Positions 7,567 to 13,920 of a stretch of DNA of 24,678 bases are shown here, in pieces. Origin of the DNA: Caldifarciminota bacterium (lineage in GTDB: Bacteria > Hydrothermota > Tepidihabitantia > SM23-42); NCBI GenBank assembly GCA_023128195.1, contig JAGMEL010000210.1:1-24678 (forward strand), written 5' to 3'. Made by a program: the position numbers and the translations under genes. The first letter of the stretch is position 1. Each line of letters begins with the position of its first letter. The notes under the pieces are model-generated. The model had not been told where the DNA came from. It saw only the letters and a list, made by a program, of their open reading frames with translations, and did no database searches.

Positions 7567-7594
7567 TTGACATAAGTCCATGTGTAGCTATAAT
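7567..7594 (+). promoter_or_regulatory. Consensus sigma-70 promoter, predicted leaderless (lipoprotein at 7600)
   Basis: A perfect TTGACA (7567-7572), a 16-nt spacer and a perfect TATAAT (7589-7594) are followed by 5 bases and then the ATG at 7600. No ribosome site fits between them. It probably drives the whole plus-strand run to 12972. Confidence 0.85.
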
Positions 7595-7599
7595 AGATA

Positions 7600-8559
7600 A
7601 TGAAATACTGCTATCTTTTTTTACTTATTATCCCACTACTACTTAACTGCCCAAAAAAATATGCGCCAAAAGTCGAGAAGATTGAAGCAGTATATCTCTC
7701 TTCTCTTTATGAAGATATTCAAAAGGAAGAACCGCTCTTAACAGGAATAAAAGATTTATCCGGTCTAAAGATCGGACACATCAATACAGACCCGCCATTT
7801 ATGGCAATACTTTTGGGAAGGCTGGGGTTTTATGAGCTGTTAAATAGTACTGGTATCGACTTTGTTATTGGCGATCCAATTGTATTCCGGGCAGATAATA
7901 TAAACTACTTTTTTGTTCCAATATCCATGGGTTATGCAATAAAGAATTACGAAGGTATAAGATTTGCTATCCTGTGTAAAAACAAAGACTCGCTGACAAT
8001 TGCTGATGAAATAAAAATAACTCTTGTTAAACAGAGAAGCGATGTCCTCTGGGTTATAGATAAAAATATGATCGATTCACCGCCTATGAAGATTAATTTT
8101 TTTATAAAAGACCGGGGATTGTCCGATACAAGTATAACGGCAATTGAAATAGAACCTGACACGATGCTACTGAAAAAACTACAAAATTTTAAGAATAATT
8201 TTAACAATATGCTCGGTAGAAAAATATACCTCGAGACCAAAAGACTCGATGAGTATATCCTTTCAAAAATCGCTCTTAGTAAAGACGTAAATGTAATTCT
8301 CTATCCAGAATATCTTTTTGGCGATGTAATAGAAAAGGATTCAATCAGTCTTTTGGAAATCTTAAATAATGTAATGTGCGAATTGAAATTTCAAAAATCT
8401 ATAGATATGACGAAAAATGAAATATTAGAATTTAATAAAGAAAAAAAGTACAAAGTCTGGGGTAAATCAATAAGGACGAACCAGGTTCTTTTACCTGATA
8501 ATCAAGGTGAATATTTATTTGATTTACTTGCCCCTATCAAGGAACCGGGAAATTATTAA
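7600..8559 (+). CDS. Predicted lipoprotein of unknown function
   Basis: The product has 319 residues. MKYCYLFLLIIPLLLNC is a lipoprotein signal with LLNC as the lipobox, so Cys17 would be lipidated and the protein held at the periplasmic membrane face. The mature part has alternating strands and helices (LSGLKIGHINTDPPFMAILL; FVIGDPIVFRADNINYFFVPI; NYEGIRFAILCKNKDSL). That order loosely recalls exported 5'-nucleotidase/metallophosphatase folds, in which an 'sANi...gvkigviG' section follows the catalytic part. However, the metal-binding GD, NH(E/D) and GHxH motifs are absent, so I assign no function. It is the first gene of the plus-strand run and has the leaderless promoter. The stop is one base before the next start. 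Confidence 0.75.
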   Translation: MKYCYLFLLIIPLLLNCPKKYAPKVEKIEAVYLSSLYEDIQKEEPLLTGIKDLSGLKIGHINTDPPFMAILLGRLGFYELLNSTGIDFVIGDPIVFRADNINYFFVPISMGYAIKNYEGIRFAILCKNKDSLTIADEIKITLVKQRSDVLWVIDKNMIDSPPMKINFFIKDRGLSDTSITAIEIEPDTMLLKKLQNFKNNFNNMLGRKIYLETKRLDEYILSKIALSKDVNVILYPEYLFGDVIEKDSISLLEILNNVMCELKFQKSIDMTKNEILEFNKEKKYKVWGKSIRTNQVLLPDNQGEYLFDLLAPIKEPGNY

Positions 8560-8560
8560 T

Positions 8561-9217
8561 ATGCGCATACACTGGAAACGACTCATCTATGTAATTTTTA
8601 TATGTCTATACTCCGGGCTGTTCTTTTATAATTTTCTAAACCCGTTCAATAACTGGTTTATCTCTTATATCTATACAATAATACTTATTATATGGCTCGG
8701 TGTAGAATATTATGAGAAACGTCTCTTTTTTCAAACAGGTCTTTTGCCAATGGCTTTGTACAGCTGGCCCCTGCGTTCTCTTTTTGCTCTATTCTTCTAT
8801 TCTTCTTTTATCATTGGGATATCAACTATTGCCTGGTGGCATAAAAATCAAATAGGATTGTACCCTTTCATCCAGATCATTGGTCTTGCCCTCCTTGTTT
8901 TTTCGATATATTTTAGACGGCGAACATTTAAGGGAAAAAGAATCACTGAAAAAAATATCTCACAATTTTATTTAAGTATTCTTCTGCTCGTAAGTTCTAT
9001 CGCACTCGGCTACGGTTCAAAATCTTTGATCTTTTATGTAATTATTATTGGCTTCCCATTAATATATTTACAAAGAAGATATGAATTCAAACAATTTAAG
9101 AACTTTGAGGTTTTTGTACGTGACACGCAAAAAAACGATAAAATCAAAGAAAAGAATTATGCCAACCTATGGGAAAAATATATTGATAAGCAATTGAAAA
9201 AGAGGAAGAAAAAGTGA
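8561..9217 (+). CDS. Polytopic membrane protein of unknown function
   Basis: The product has 218 residues with about six hydrophobic segments (roughly 8-28, 32-49, 70-92, 101-118, 135-152 and 154-170) and a Lys/Glu-rich cytoplasmic tail (KQLKKRKKK). I chose ATG 8561, one base after the preceding stop; an in-frame ATG at 8507 would overlap the lipoprotein gene by 53 bases and adds a non-hydrophobic prefix. The topology is compatible with small membrane methyltransferases, but I see no conserved catalytic motif. The TGA stop overlaps the GTG start of the FecR-domain gene (GTGA), so the two are translationally coupled, and a shared envelope role is likely. Confidence 0.75.
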   Translation: MRIHWKRLIYVIFICLYSGLFFYNFLNPFNNWFISYIYTIILIIWLGVEYYEKRLFFQTGLLPMALYSWPLRSLFALFFYSSFIIGISTIAWWHKNQIGLYPFIQIIGLALLVFSIYFRRRTFKGKRITEKNISQFYLSILLLVSSIALGYGSKSLIFYVIIIGFPLIYLQRRYEFKQFKNFEVFVRDTQKNDKIKEKNYANLWEKYIDKQLKKRKKK

Positions 9218-9930
9218 ATATATTATTAGGTACCCTGACATTATTTATCTTTAATGCGGAACTTCCCGCAAAGATTACATATTTAGTAGGAACAGTAACT
9301 GTAGCAAGGAAAGAAAAAATGTATTCAGCAGTACTTAATACCTCCCTTTATGTTAATGACATCATTACCACAGGTGATGAATCAACATGCGAAATCGAGT
9401 TTTCCAATTATTCATTGATTCGTCTTGAGTCAAATTCAAGTATAAAGATTGAAAGAAAAGAAGAAACAAAAAAAGGTGTTTTCCACCGCATCTTCGCCTC
9501 AATAGGAGAAATTGTTACAAAGGTTGCGAAATTAAACAAAGGCGATGAATACGAACTCAGGACCGATGCTGCCCAGGCATTTATCCGGGGAACAACCTTT
9601 AAGACTATTGTTAAAGAAGATGGAGCAAGTTCTTTTAGCGTATTTGAAGGAAAAATTGGTGTCAAAAGTCTGGTTGAGGGTGCAAAAGAAGTATTGGTCG
9701 ACAAAAACCTCAAGTCAATAATAAAAAAAGGAGAATTAGTGCCTTTTGTTGATAAACTTTCTGATTTAGAAATTTCTGCCTTTACTACGAAATTTGATGA
9801 CTTCATCAAACGAGGTGCGGTCTTAGACGAATTACGTGAAAAGTTTGAAAAAGAAAAGAAGGAAAAAGAAGAAGAACTGAAGAAAAAGAAAGACGAGGGA
9901 ACAGACAAGCTAAAGGGCATGTTTAAATAA
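9214..9930 (+). CDS. FecR-domain exported protein
   Basis: The product has 238 residues with a GTG start overlapping the previous stop. Residues 1-19 are a short hydrophobic export signal. Residues about 20-165 fit a FecR domain: KITYLVGTVTVARKE, LYVNDIITTGDESTCEIEF, SLIRLESNSSIKI, a DAAQAFIRGTTFKTIV core and FSVFEGKIGVKS. In classical systems FecR is a membrane regulator relaying siderophore signals to an ECF sigma factor. Stand-alone FecR-domain proteins of this type occur widely in secreted or peptidoglycan-associated proteins, and no sigma factor is adjacent here, so that role is not claimed. The C-terminus is a highly charged Lys/Glu coiled-coil-like tail (about 205-238). Confidence 0.82.
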   Translation: MNILLGTLTLFIFNAELPAKITYLVGTVTVARKEKMYSAVLNTSLYVNDIITTGDESTCEIEFSNYSLIRLESNSSIKIERKEETKKGVFHRIFASIGEIVTKVAKLNKGDEYELRTDAAQAFIRGTTFKTIVKEDGASSFSVFEGKIGVKSLVEGAKEVLVDKNLKSIIKKGELVPFVDKLSDLEISAFTTKFDDFIKRGAVLDELREKFEKEKKEKEEELKKKKDEGTDKLKGMFK

Positions 9931-9951
9931 TCTGATTACATAGATTAGGCG

Positions 9952-10785
9952 ATGTTCAAAAAACTACGATGGTTAAGAAAAATACACATTAGCTGTGCAA
10001 TATTTGTAATTTATACAATTTTTTCGAACTGTTATTGTGATAAACCATCAGTTAAACCAGGTTTTAAAATCGTATCAATTTCTCCGGCAATGACGGAGAT
10101 TCTTTTTGCACTTGGTGCGGGAAATGACATAGTTGGAGTCACAACATTCTGCAACTATCCTGAAGAAGCAAAAGGAATATACAAAATAGGTGATTTTTCT
10201 AATCCTTCAATTGAAAGGATTGTTGGACTGAAACCTGATCTGGTAATAGTAAATCTACCGGAACAGATGAGGATAAAAAAACAACTTAAAAAACTCGGAA
10301 TCACTATTTTTGTATCATCCCCTAAATCTTTAAACGATATCTATAAAGAAATAGCCGATATTGGTAGAATAGTAAAAAAAGAACGTGTAGCAGATTCGCT
10401 CATCCATTACATGAAAATGAATATAGGACCATCTGAACATAAGAGAAAAAAAAGTGTATACATAGAACTTTCACCACGACCTCTTGTGACTATGGGTGCG
10501 CATAGTTTTCTTAATGAAATGCTGGAGATGGCAGGTGGAAAAAATATCTTTTCTGACCTGAACAAAGATTATCCCGTAGTGTCCCAGGAAGAGGTCATTA
10601 AAAGAAATCCCGAGATTATCATTCTTTTGCATCCTGGAAATATTACAGATCGTTTAGCCTGGAAAAAAATCTCCGCAATCAAAAAAGATAAGGTTTATAC
10701 AAATCTCAATCAGGATCATATCTTGCGACCGGGACCAAGATTAGTAGAAGGATTTAAAGAATTACAACGGATAATACGTGAATAA
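9952..10785 (+). CDS. ABC transporter substrate-binding protein, BtuF/FepB type
   Basis: The product has 277 residues with an N-terminal hydrophobic export segment (about 12-27). The mature part is a PF01497-type periplasmic binding domain: FKIVSISPAMTEILFALGAG, IVGVTTFCNYPEEA, KIGDFSNPSIERIVGLKPDLVI and the C-terminal PEIIILLHPGNI ... GPRLVEGFKEL. These proteins capture cobalamin, heme or ferric chelates for a BtuCD/FhuBD-type importer; the ligand is not decided by sequence. A clean lipobox is not visible, although cysteines lie just after the hydrophobic stretch (SNCYC). The stop overlaps the start of the permease by 8 bases. A weak TAGATT lies 5 bases before the ATG but lacks a -35, so I do not call a promoter. 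Confidence 0.88.
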   Translation: MFKKLRWLRKIHISCAIFVIYTIFSNCYCDKPSVKPGFKIVSISPAMTEILFALGAGNDIVGVTTFCNYPEEAKGIYKIGDFSNPSIERIVGLKPDLVIVNLPEQMRIKKQLKKLGITIFVSSPKSLNDIYKEIADIGRIVKKERVADSLIHYMKMNIGPSEHKRKKSVYIELSPRPLVTMGAHSFLNEMLEMAGGKNIFSDLNKDYPVVSQEEVIKRNPEIIILLHPGNITDRLAWKKISAIKKDKVYTNLNQDHILRPGPRLVEGFKELQRIIRE

Positions 10786-11683
10786 ATTCGTACCTGTTAT
10801 TCTAATTTTTTTATTGGCAATATTTGTCAGTATTATGGTTGGACCTGCACAGTTGACCAGCGAAATCATCCAGTTACGTTTATCAAGGGTAATCCTCGGC
10901 ATATTTGCCGGCGGCATACTGGCATTTTGCGGCGGTGTCTTGCAAGGATTATTTGGCAATCCATTAGTTGAACCCTATACACTCGGTTCAGCATCTGGTG
11001 CAGCCCTGGGCGGCTCAATTGGAATTCTGCTCTTTGGAACAATCAGCCCGCTCTTTGCTTTTTTCGGTTCACTCGGTATTGGTTTCTTTGTATTTACTGT
11101 TGCACGTATTGAAGGCGGATTGCTCAGGGACCGGTTAATACTTGCTGGCGTGGTTATGAGCTTTTTGTGTTCTTCCCTGGTTATGATCATAATGGTCATG
11201 GGGGGTCGGGAATTATATGAGATTCTTTATCTTTTAATGGGTTATCTTGGCATTATAATAAATGCAGAGAACCGTCTGTTTATTATATTGATGATCGTTC
11301 TTTCCGTAGTCTTAATGTTATTCTTGTACCGGTACCACAGAGAACTCGATATTATATCTCAAGGACTGGAAACCGCTGCCGGGCTTGGCATTGATATCCA
11401 GAAATTCTCAGTAATCATCTTTCTTATTACGTCTCTTCTTATTGGTCTTACTGTATCACTTGTTGGTGCCATAGGATTTGTTGGTCTGGTCATCCCCCAT
11501 ATATCGAAACTCCTGTTCGGGCCAAAGCATCTGTATAACCTGCCTGCGTCATTTATTCTGGGAGCGACATTCTTGCTGCTTGCCGATACTGTATCGCGTA
11601 TTATTACTGTGTATGAACTTCCCGTAGGCGTTGTCACCTCACTCATTGGTGTACCATTTTTTATCTACCTTTACAGGAAATAA
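10778..11683 (+). CDS. FecCD/BtuC-type ABC transporter permease
   Basis: The product has 301 residues with about nine hydrophobic segments and a GTG start nested in the end of the binding-protein gene. Family signatures are RLSRVILGIFAGGILAFCGGVLQGLFGNPLVEPYTLGSASGAALGG and, near the C-terminus, LVGAIGFVGLVIPHISKLLFGPKHL, which includes the EAA-like loop that contacts the ATPase. The fold exports nothing; it imports the ligand handed over by the neighbouring binding protein in an ATP-driven complex (two permeases and two ATPases). The order binding protein, permease, ATPase is standard. At 301 residues it is slightly shorter than the usual 320-340, with a trimmed N-terminus. Confidence 0.9.
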   Translation: MNKFVPVILIFLLAIFVSIMVGPAQLTSEIIQLRLSRVILGIFAGGILAFCGGVLQGLFGNPLVEPYTLGSASGAALGGSIGILLFGTISPLFAFFGSLGIGFFVFTVARIEGGLLRDRLILAGVVMSFLCSSLVMIIMVMGGRELYEILYLLMGYLGIIINAENRLFIILMIVLSVVLMLFLYRYHRELDIISQGLETAAGLGIDIQKFSVIIFLITSLLIGLTVSLVGAIGFVGLVIPHISKLLFGPKHLYNLPASFILGATFLLLADTVSRIITVYELPVGVVTSLIGVPFFIYLYRK

Positions 11684-11768
11684 GATGAAACAATCTATGT
11701 TATGTAGTTACTTGATTTATCAAGCTGCTTTTTATAAGAGGTAATGCGAATATGTAATTCGTGTTTTT

Positions 11769-12551
11769 ATGGAAACAATTAAAGTAAAAAATATTCACTT
11801 TTCCTATGATACAAAAGACGTTATAAAAAATGTCTCTTTTTCACTAAAGCAGGGAGAATTCCTTGGTATTATTGGCCCTAACGGCGCTGGAAAATCGACC
11901 ATACTCAGAATTCTCTGCGGCATATTAAAACCAAAAACAGGTGAGATCATTATCTTTGATAAAGATATAAATGACATTAACAAGAAAATCCTTGCCCAAA
12001 AGATCGCTTTTGTACCACAGGAAACCCATTTCGCCTTAAATTTCCCAGTAGAGGAGATTGTTTTGATGGGCAGATTTCCTTATCTGCGCGCTTTTCAACG
12101 GGAACGCAAAAAAGATTTCCAGGCAACTGAACACGCACTGATGTATGCCAATGTTTCACAATTTAGAGAACGGCCAATAAATTCTCTGTCTTCTGGTGAA
12201 CGACAAAGAGTTGTGCTTGCACGCGCACTTGCTCAAGAACCTGAAATACTCCTTCTTGATGAACCAACAAGCCACCTCGACCTCCATCATCAATACGCAA
12301 TAATGGAGCTTTTAAAGAAATTAAATGCTGAAGGCATGTCAATCATCATTATTAATCATGATTTGAACTTGGCAAGTCTATACTGCCAGCGCCTGGTGCT
12401 CATGCATGAAGGATGTATCTACTCAAAAGGTACGCCGCAATCTCTTATAAACGAAAAAATCTTGAACACAGTTTACAAAACCGAAGTAAAGATAATAAAA
12501 CATCCTTATAAAGACGTCCCTCAAATCTTTTTTCATCCAAAAGGAGAATAA
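11769..12551 (+). CDS. ABC transporter ATP-binding protein, FepC/BtuD type
   Basis: The product has 260 residues. All nucleotide-binding motifs are present: Walker A GPNGAGKST at about 36, Q-loop VPQE, signature LSSGERQRV at about 138, Walker B ILLLDEPTSHLD at about 158 and the H-loop INHDL. The protein energises the permease encoded just upstream. The 85-base gap between the permease and this gene is larger than elsewhere in the run and contains an AT palindrome (CTTGATTTATCAAG, 11711-11724) followed by CTGCTTTTT. No ribosome site is obvious before the ATG. Confidence 0.92.
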   Translation: METIKVKNIHFSYDTKDVIKNVSFSLKQGEFLGIIGPNGAGKSTILRILCGILKPKTGEIIIFDKDINDINKKILAQKIAFVPQETHFALNFPVEEIVLMGRFPYLRAFQRERKKDFQATEHALMYANVSQFRERPINSLSSGERQRVVLARALAQEPEILLLDEPTSHLDLHHQYAIMELLKKLNAEGMSIIIINHDLNLASLYCQRLVLMHEGCIYSKGTPQSLINEKILNTVYKTEVKIIKHPYKDVPQIFFHPKGE

Positions 12552-12552
12552 T

Positions 12553-12972
12553 ATGAAGATTATAAATAAAAGGATCAGGCTGAATACAAAAGGAGTTGGA
12601 GATCTCGTCAATATTACAGACAAGATCGCACAATTACTCCAGTCCTCAAAATTGGAAAACGGTAATGTAACTGTCTTTAACATCGGATCTACTGCTGCCA
12701 TCACCACCTTTGAATTTGAACCCGGTTTAATAGAAGATGTGCAGGAAATGTACGAAAAAATTGTGCCCTCAAACAGGCACTATCATCACGATGATACATG
12801 GGGTGATGCTAATGGGTTCAGCCACTTAAGGGCAGCGCTTCAGGGTCCCTCTCTTACCATACCCTTTGAAGACACTAAGCTTTTGCTGGGTACCTGGCAG
12901 CAAGTCGTCCTTGCAGAATTTGACAATAGACCCCGACAACGCAAAATAGTAATCCAGATTATCGGGGAATAA
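12553..12972 (+). CDS. yjbQ: YjbQ/UPF0047 family protein
   Basis: The product has 139 residues, a typical length for the family. Family marks are VTVFNIGSTAAITTFEFEPGL, the histidine-rich centre RHYHHDDTWGDANGFSHL, and the C-terminal GPSLTIPF ... LLLGTWQQVVLAEFDNRPRQRKIVIQIIGE. Some YjbQ members complement thiamine-phosphate synthase defects, so the family is sometimes annotated as a secondary thiamine-phosphate synthase, but the physiological role is not settled. An AAAGGAG lies in the last codons of the ATPase gene, 7 bases before the ATG, tying it to the transporter transcript. The 83 bases after it, before the convergent nuclease gene, hold no clear terminator. Confidence 0.88.
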   Translation: MKIINKRIRLNTKGVGDLVNITDKIAQLLQSSKLENGNVTVFNIGSTAAITTFEFEPGLIEDVQEMYEKIVPSNRHYHHDDTWGDANGFSHLRAALQGPSLTIPFEDTKLLLGTWQQVVLAEFDNRPRQRKIVIQIIGE

Positions 12973-13055
12973 CCTTTCGAAATCCCAACCTATCTCATTT
13001 TTTCATAATATAAGGCGCGGTTGTAAGACATCAAAAAAATGAACTGAGGCGTCTT

Positions 13056-13841
13056 TTAATCGATTATCTCAATCTGCGATGGGCTTTTTAAAATAATCTC
13101 TGGTTTGCCTTTGTATTCTTTTATCAAACCTTTTACCCTTACCTTACGGTTTAAATAGTAATCTTCAGGATTGGATGGAAATCTATTAAAATCGCTTGCG
13201 AATATAAGTGCAGTAAAATATATCCGCCAATTTTTATGGAAATTTAGAAAACAAACCTTACCCGTATTATTCGATATTACAATCTTACCTTCAACAATTT
13301 TTGTCTGGCCATAATATTTTGCAGCATCGCGCCATGAGATAATCTCATATGTAATTTCTTTCTCCGGCATTGGACGGGCAAGTATACCTGAAGTATCGGG
13401 TGTCTGGAATACTGCAAAAGACCATAACCCCCTTCTATTTCTTACAGCGATCTTTTCCAAACCTTCAAGTTCTTTTCTGTATAATGTATCCGGTGGATAG
13501 AATCGAGTTTCTGCATAGCCCATTCTCGCAAGTTCAGCATTGATAAAATTGCCATTTACATAGACGTATCTTAATAATCTACCATAGTCGTCTTTATCAG
13601 TAATATCTTTTTCCAACCGTACACTTTTGTTAAGGATCAAAAGTAAAAGAAAATCCTTTGCAATATCTGCTCCAGGATCACCCATTTCTGGTGTATTAAT
13701 TCCTAAAAGCCTGATAGTTTCACCATTTTGTGTCCTGAATGTATCACCATCTATTACCTCAGTTACTTTATTGGTTTTTGTACAGGTAACAAGTATCAAC
13801 AAAAAAATCAAGAGCCAGTAATGAACCTTGAGTCTATTCAT
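13056..13841 (-). CDS. Lipoprotein thermonuclease-like nuclease with C-terminal OB-fold-like domain
   Basis: The product has 261 residues. The signal MNRLKVHYWLLIFLLILVTC ends in the lipobox LVTC, so the protein is probably membrane-anchored outside the cytoplasm. Residues about 24-145 are a staphylococcal-nuclease domain with the calcium Asp residues (VIDGDTF), the Arg and Glu of RLLGINTPEM and the second Arg of DDYGRLLRYVY. All key catalytic positions look intact, so Ca-dependent cleavage of DNA and RNA is expected. Residues about 160-261 form an extra domain (TKIVEGKIV, RKVRVKGLIKEYKGKPEIIL) with the look of an OB-fold. The ATG lies 5 bases after a perfect -10 box (leaderless). Confidence 0.88.
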   Translation of the reverse strand: MNRLKVHYWLLIFLLILVTCTKTNKVTEVIDGDTFRTQNGETIRLLGINTPEMGDPGADIAKDFLLLLILNKSVRLEKDITDKDDYGRLLRYVYVNGNFINAELARMGYAETRFYPPDTLYRKELEGLEKIAVRNRRGLWSFAVFQTPDTSGILARPMPEKEITYEIISWRDAAKYYGQTKIVEGKIVISNNTGKVCFLNFHKNWRIYFTALIFASDFNRFPSNPEDYYLNRKVRVKGLIKEYKGKPEIILKSPSQIEIID

Positions 13842-13846
13842 GATCC

Positions 13847-13874
13847 ATTATACTGAAAATCTATCAATTGTCAA
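13847..13874 (-). promoter_or_regulatory. Consensus sigma-70 promoter, predicted leaderless (nuclease gene)
   Basis: On the minus strand there is TTGACA (13874-13869), a 16-nt spacer and TATAAT (13852-13847), then five bases (GGATC) and the ATG at 13841. There is no Shine-Dalgarno. The spacing matches the promoters at 880 and 7567 to the base. Confidence 0.85.
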
Positions 13875-13920
13875 AGCCTTAAGACTATCAATATTGATCT
13901 TATGATTCCAGTCTGGGTGA

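Noticed and set aside
7310..7573. Overlapping small ORFs on both strands in the divergent intergenic region
   Set aside because: The codons coincide with four palindromes, there is no ribosome site or domain pattern, and opposite strands are equally open, as expected from palindromic DNA.
9408..9920. 170-residue minus-strand ORF rich in Ser and Phe
   Set aside because: It is the mirror of the Lys/Glu-rich FecR-domain gene; low complexity and no start signals.
9941..9954. A fourth leaderless promoter before the BtuF-like gene (TAGATT, 5 nt, ATG)
   Set aside because: The spacing fits but the -10 match is partial and no -35 resembling TTGACA lies 16-18 bases upstream.
11711..11724. AT palindrome CTTGATTTATCAAG followed by a short T-run, as a terminator between permease and ATPase
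   Set aside because: The stem is only 5-6 weak pairs and lies within a transporter operon whose genes must be made together; at most a mild attenuator.
12973..13055. Bidirectional terminator between convergent genes
   Set aside because: No GC-rich stem with a T-run is visible on either strand.
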